From: Aquamicrobium sp.
GTDB taxonomy: Bacteria > Pseudomonadota > Alphaproteobacteria > Rhizobiales > Rhizobiaceae
Reading direction: 5' to 3'
DNA length: 5,856 bases
Assembly (NCBI GenBank): GCA_014860725.1
Contig: JACZJD010000228.1
Span: 1 to 5,856 of the forward strand
Shown: positions 5,068-5,856 of the stretch, one piece after another
How the letters are laid out: the number at the start of each line of letters is the position of its first letter
Position numbering within the stretch: position 1 is the stretch's first letter
Program-made: the position numbers and the translations under genes
Notes under the pieces: model-generated
Database searches by the model: none
Seen by the model: the letters and a program-made list of their open reading frames with translations, nothing else
What the model was told of the DNA's origin: nothing

Positions 5068-5080
5068 CACGCCCACGAAA

Positions 5081-5100
5081 CGCGCCGCCGAGGTGGCGCG
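5081..5100 (+). other. Stable leader hairpin before tRNA-Asp
   Basis: CGCGCCGC (5081-5088) pairs with GTGGCGCG (5093-5100), with one G-U pair, around the tetraloop CGAG. It ends seven bases before the mature tRNA-Asp 5' end, between the predicted transcription start and the tRNA. It would be part of the precursor transcript removed by RNase P. No T-run follows, so it is not a terminator by sequence. Confidence 0.6.
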
Positions 5101-5107
5101 TCAATGC

Positions 5108-5184
5108 GCGGGTGTAGCTCAGTCGGTTAGAGTGCCGGCCTGTCACGCCGGAGGTCGCGGGTTCGAGCCCCGTCACTCGCGCCA
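5108..5184 (+). tRNA. tRNA-Asp (anticodon GTC)
   Basis: This is a complete 77-base cloverleaf. The acceptor GCGGGTG pairs with CACTCGC (one G-U), and the D arm is GCTC/GAGT. The anticodon arm is CCGGC-CTGTCAC-GCCGG with GTC at 34-36, and the T arm is GCGGG-TTCGAGC-CCCGT. The discriminator G and CCA are encoded. T-rich DNA (TTTCTTT at 5185-5191) follows and may help end transcription. No integrase or repeated 3'-end copy is seen nearby. Confidence 0.97.
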
Positions 5185-5297
5185 TTTCTTTCAGGCACTT
5201 CCCGGCTTTTCTTCAATCGGATCGTTAGGAACCGGCGCCGCCGTTGCGCCTGCTCGTCGGGAAGGCCGCGCAGGCGGTTCGCTCGGCCGTAGAGCGC

Positions 5298-5318
5298 CCT
5301 GCCATGACCGCAGGCAGG
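5298..5318. other. Weak hairpin in the convergent tRNA-Asp / ATP12 spacer
   Basis: CCTGCC (5298-5303) and GGCAGG (5313-5318) pair around a 9-base loop. It lies 27 bases beyond the stop of the ATP12 gene on the minus strand. No T-run follows, so it is at best a weak 3' element. Nothing else is seen in the 160-base spacer. Confidence 0.3.
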
Positions 5319-5344
5319 ACACGAAGGAAAGCCGGCGAATCGCG

Positions 5345-5856
5345 TCAGAGCGACCGTACCAGCGCCACCGCGGCGTCGAACTCCTTGCGGCGGACAACGC
5401 GGCGGGCGGCGGCTTCCGCGTCCTCGCCCCACTGCTCGGTGTTCCAGTCCTCGTCGACATGGGCCGCCGTCCAGGCTTCCTCGGGCGTCAGCGCCTCGGC
5501 CTCGACGGCGAGCGCCAGAAGCGCCGATCCGGTCAGCGTCGTCATGACGTGGATGGCGGAAAGGCGGAACGGCTCCTGCCGCTGCCTCAGCCACAGGCCT
5601 ACGGCCGCCACCGATTCGCGCGGCTGCTCGACATGCATCACCCCTTCGGCGAGGAAGAAGCGCGCGCCGAGCGCCGAGCGCGCCCAGTCGAGCACGGGGT
5701 CCCACGCCTCGGCCTGCCGCGCCACCAGCGCCTCCGGCGCGTCGGCGCGGTAGCACAGGAGATCCGAGGCGGAAAACCGCATCACGTCCTCCAGCACCGC
5801 CTGCATGTCGGGCGCCACCCCGTCTATGGCCGTGTTGACGATGCGCAGCACCGGCA
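5345..5856 (-). CDS. ATP12-family F1-ATPase assembly chaperone, N-terminus beyond window edge
   Basis: The frame is open from the right edge to the TGA at 5345-5347 and encodes the last 169 residues of a protein usually about 250-265 long, so about 85-95 N-terminal residues are missing. Recognisable ATP12 segments, in order, are LRIVNTAIDGVAPD near the window edge, then FSASDLLCYRADAPEALVAR, QAEAWDPVLDWA, LGARFFLAEGVMHVEQP, HVMTTLTGSALLALAVE and AAHVDEDWNTEQWGED. In mitochondria Atp12 holds the alpha subunit of F1-ATPase during assembly; the alphaproteobacterial homologues are presumed to do the same in the cytoplasm. A GTG at 5851 is internal, not the true start. It converges on tRNA-Asp. 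In related genomes as I recall them, this gene follows a pseudouridine synthase and a HAD hydrolase, which would lie to the right. Confidence 0.93.
   Translation of the reverse strand, partial: PVLRIVNTAIDGVAPDMQAVLEDVMRFSASDLLCYRADAPEALVARQAEAWDPVLDWARSALGARFFLAEGVMHVEQPRESVAAVGLWLRQRQEPFRLSAIHVMTTLTGSALLALAVEAEALTPEEAWTAAHVDEDWNTEQWGEDAEAAARRVVRRKEFDAAVALVRSL

Noticed and set aside
5108..5344. tRNA-Asp 3' end as an integration site for a mobile element
   Set aside because: There is no integrase, no repeated copy of the tRNA 3' end and no composition break in the 160 bases that follow.
5127..5756. Minus-strand frame with a CPACGHGRAL stretch resembling a zinc-ribbon start, in the ATP12/tRNA-Asp spacer
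   Set aside because: The frame overlaps the ATP12 coding region in another phase and ends inside tRNA-Asp. Only one CxxC is present, and no start codon with a ribosome binding site introduces it.

Overview
The window looks like chromosomal DNA from an alphaproteobacterium, most likely order Hyphomicrobiales (Rhizobiales). It is strongly GC-rich. It encodes RirA, the iron-sulfur iron regulator typical of rhizobia and relatives, and an ATP12-type F1-ATPase assembly chaperone, which is characteristic of Alphaproteobacteria and mitochondria. Its two tRNA genes encode their own CCA ends. High GC creates very long spurious frames opposite the real genes, and these are left out.

Layout. (1) Positions 1-3921 are all read on the minus strand, in the order GNAT acetyltransferase (3364-3921), DUF445/YjiN-type membrane protein (1991-3280), a small XRE-type helix-turn-helix protein (1590-1871), and a HyfB-like proton-pumping membrane subunit that runs off the left edge (1-1590). 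The HTH stop codon and the hyfB start codon share one base (TGATG), so the regulator and the membrane complex gene are probably translationally coupled. The spacer upstream of the HTH gene (1872-1990) carries a candidate promoter overlapped by a near-perfect palindrome, the likely autoregulatory operator. (2) Positions 3922-4162 are a divergent regulatory spacer between the GNAT gene and rirA. It holds an Irr/ICE-like iron-control box on the candidate rirA promoter. (3) rirA (4163-4627, plus strand) ends at a strong hairpin. (4) Positions 4662-5184 hold two divergently transcribed tRNA genes, tRNA-Val(TAC) on minus and tRNA-Asp(GTC) on plus, each with a readable promoter; tRNA-Val also has an intrinsic terminator. 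(5) Positions 5345-5856 are the C-terminal two-thirds of the ATP12 chaperone on minus, entering from the right edge.

How the genes work together. The left part is the start of what is probably a hydrogenase-4-like (Hyf) or complex-I-related operon headed by its own small DNA-binding protein; the rest of the operon lies outside the window. The middle part is an iron-homeostasis control gene whose promoter appears to be under Irr control, giving an Irr/RirA circuit. The right part is housekeeping: tRNAs and ATP synthase assembly. No mobile element, CRISPR array, prophage gene or pseudogene is visible. The items most worth following up are the HTH-operator-hyfB module and the iron box of rirA.
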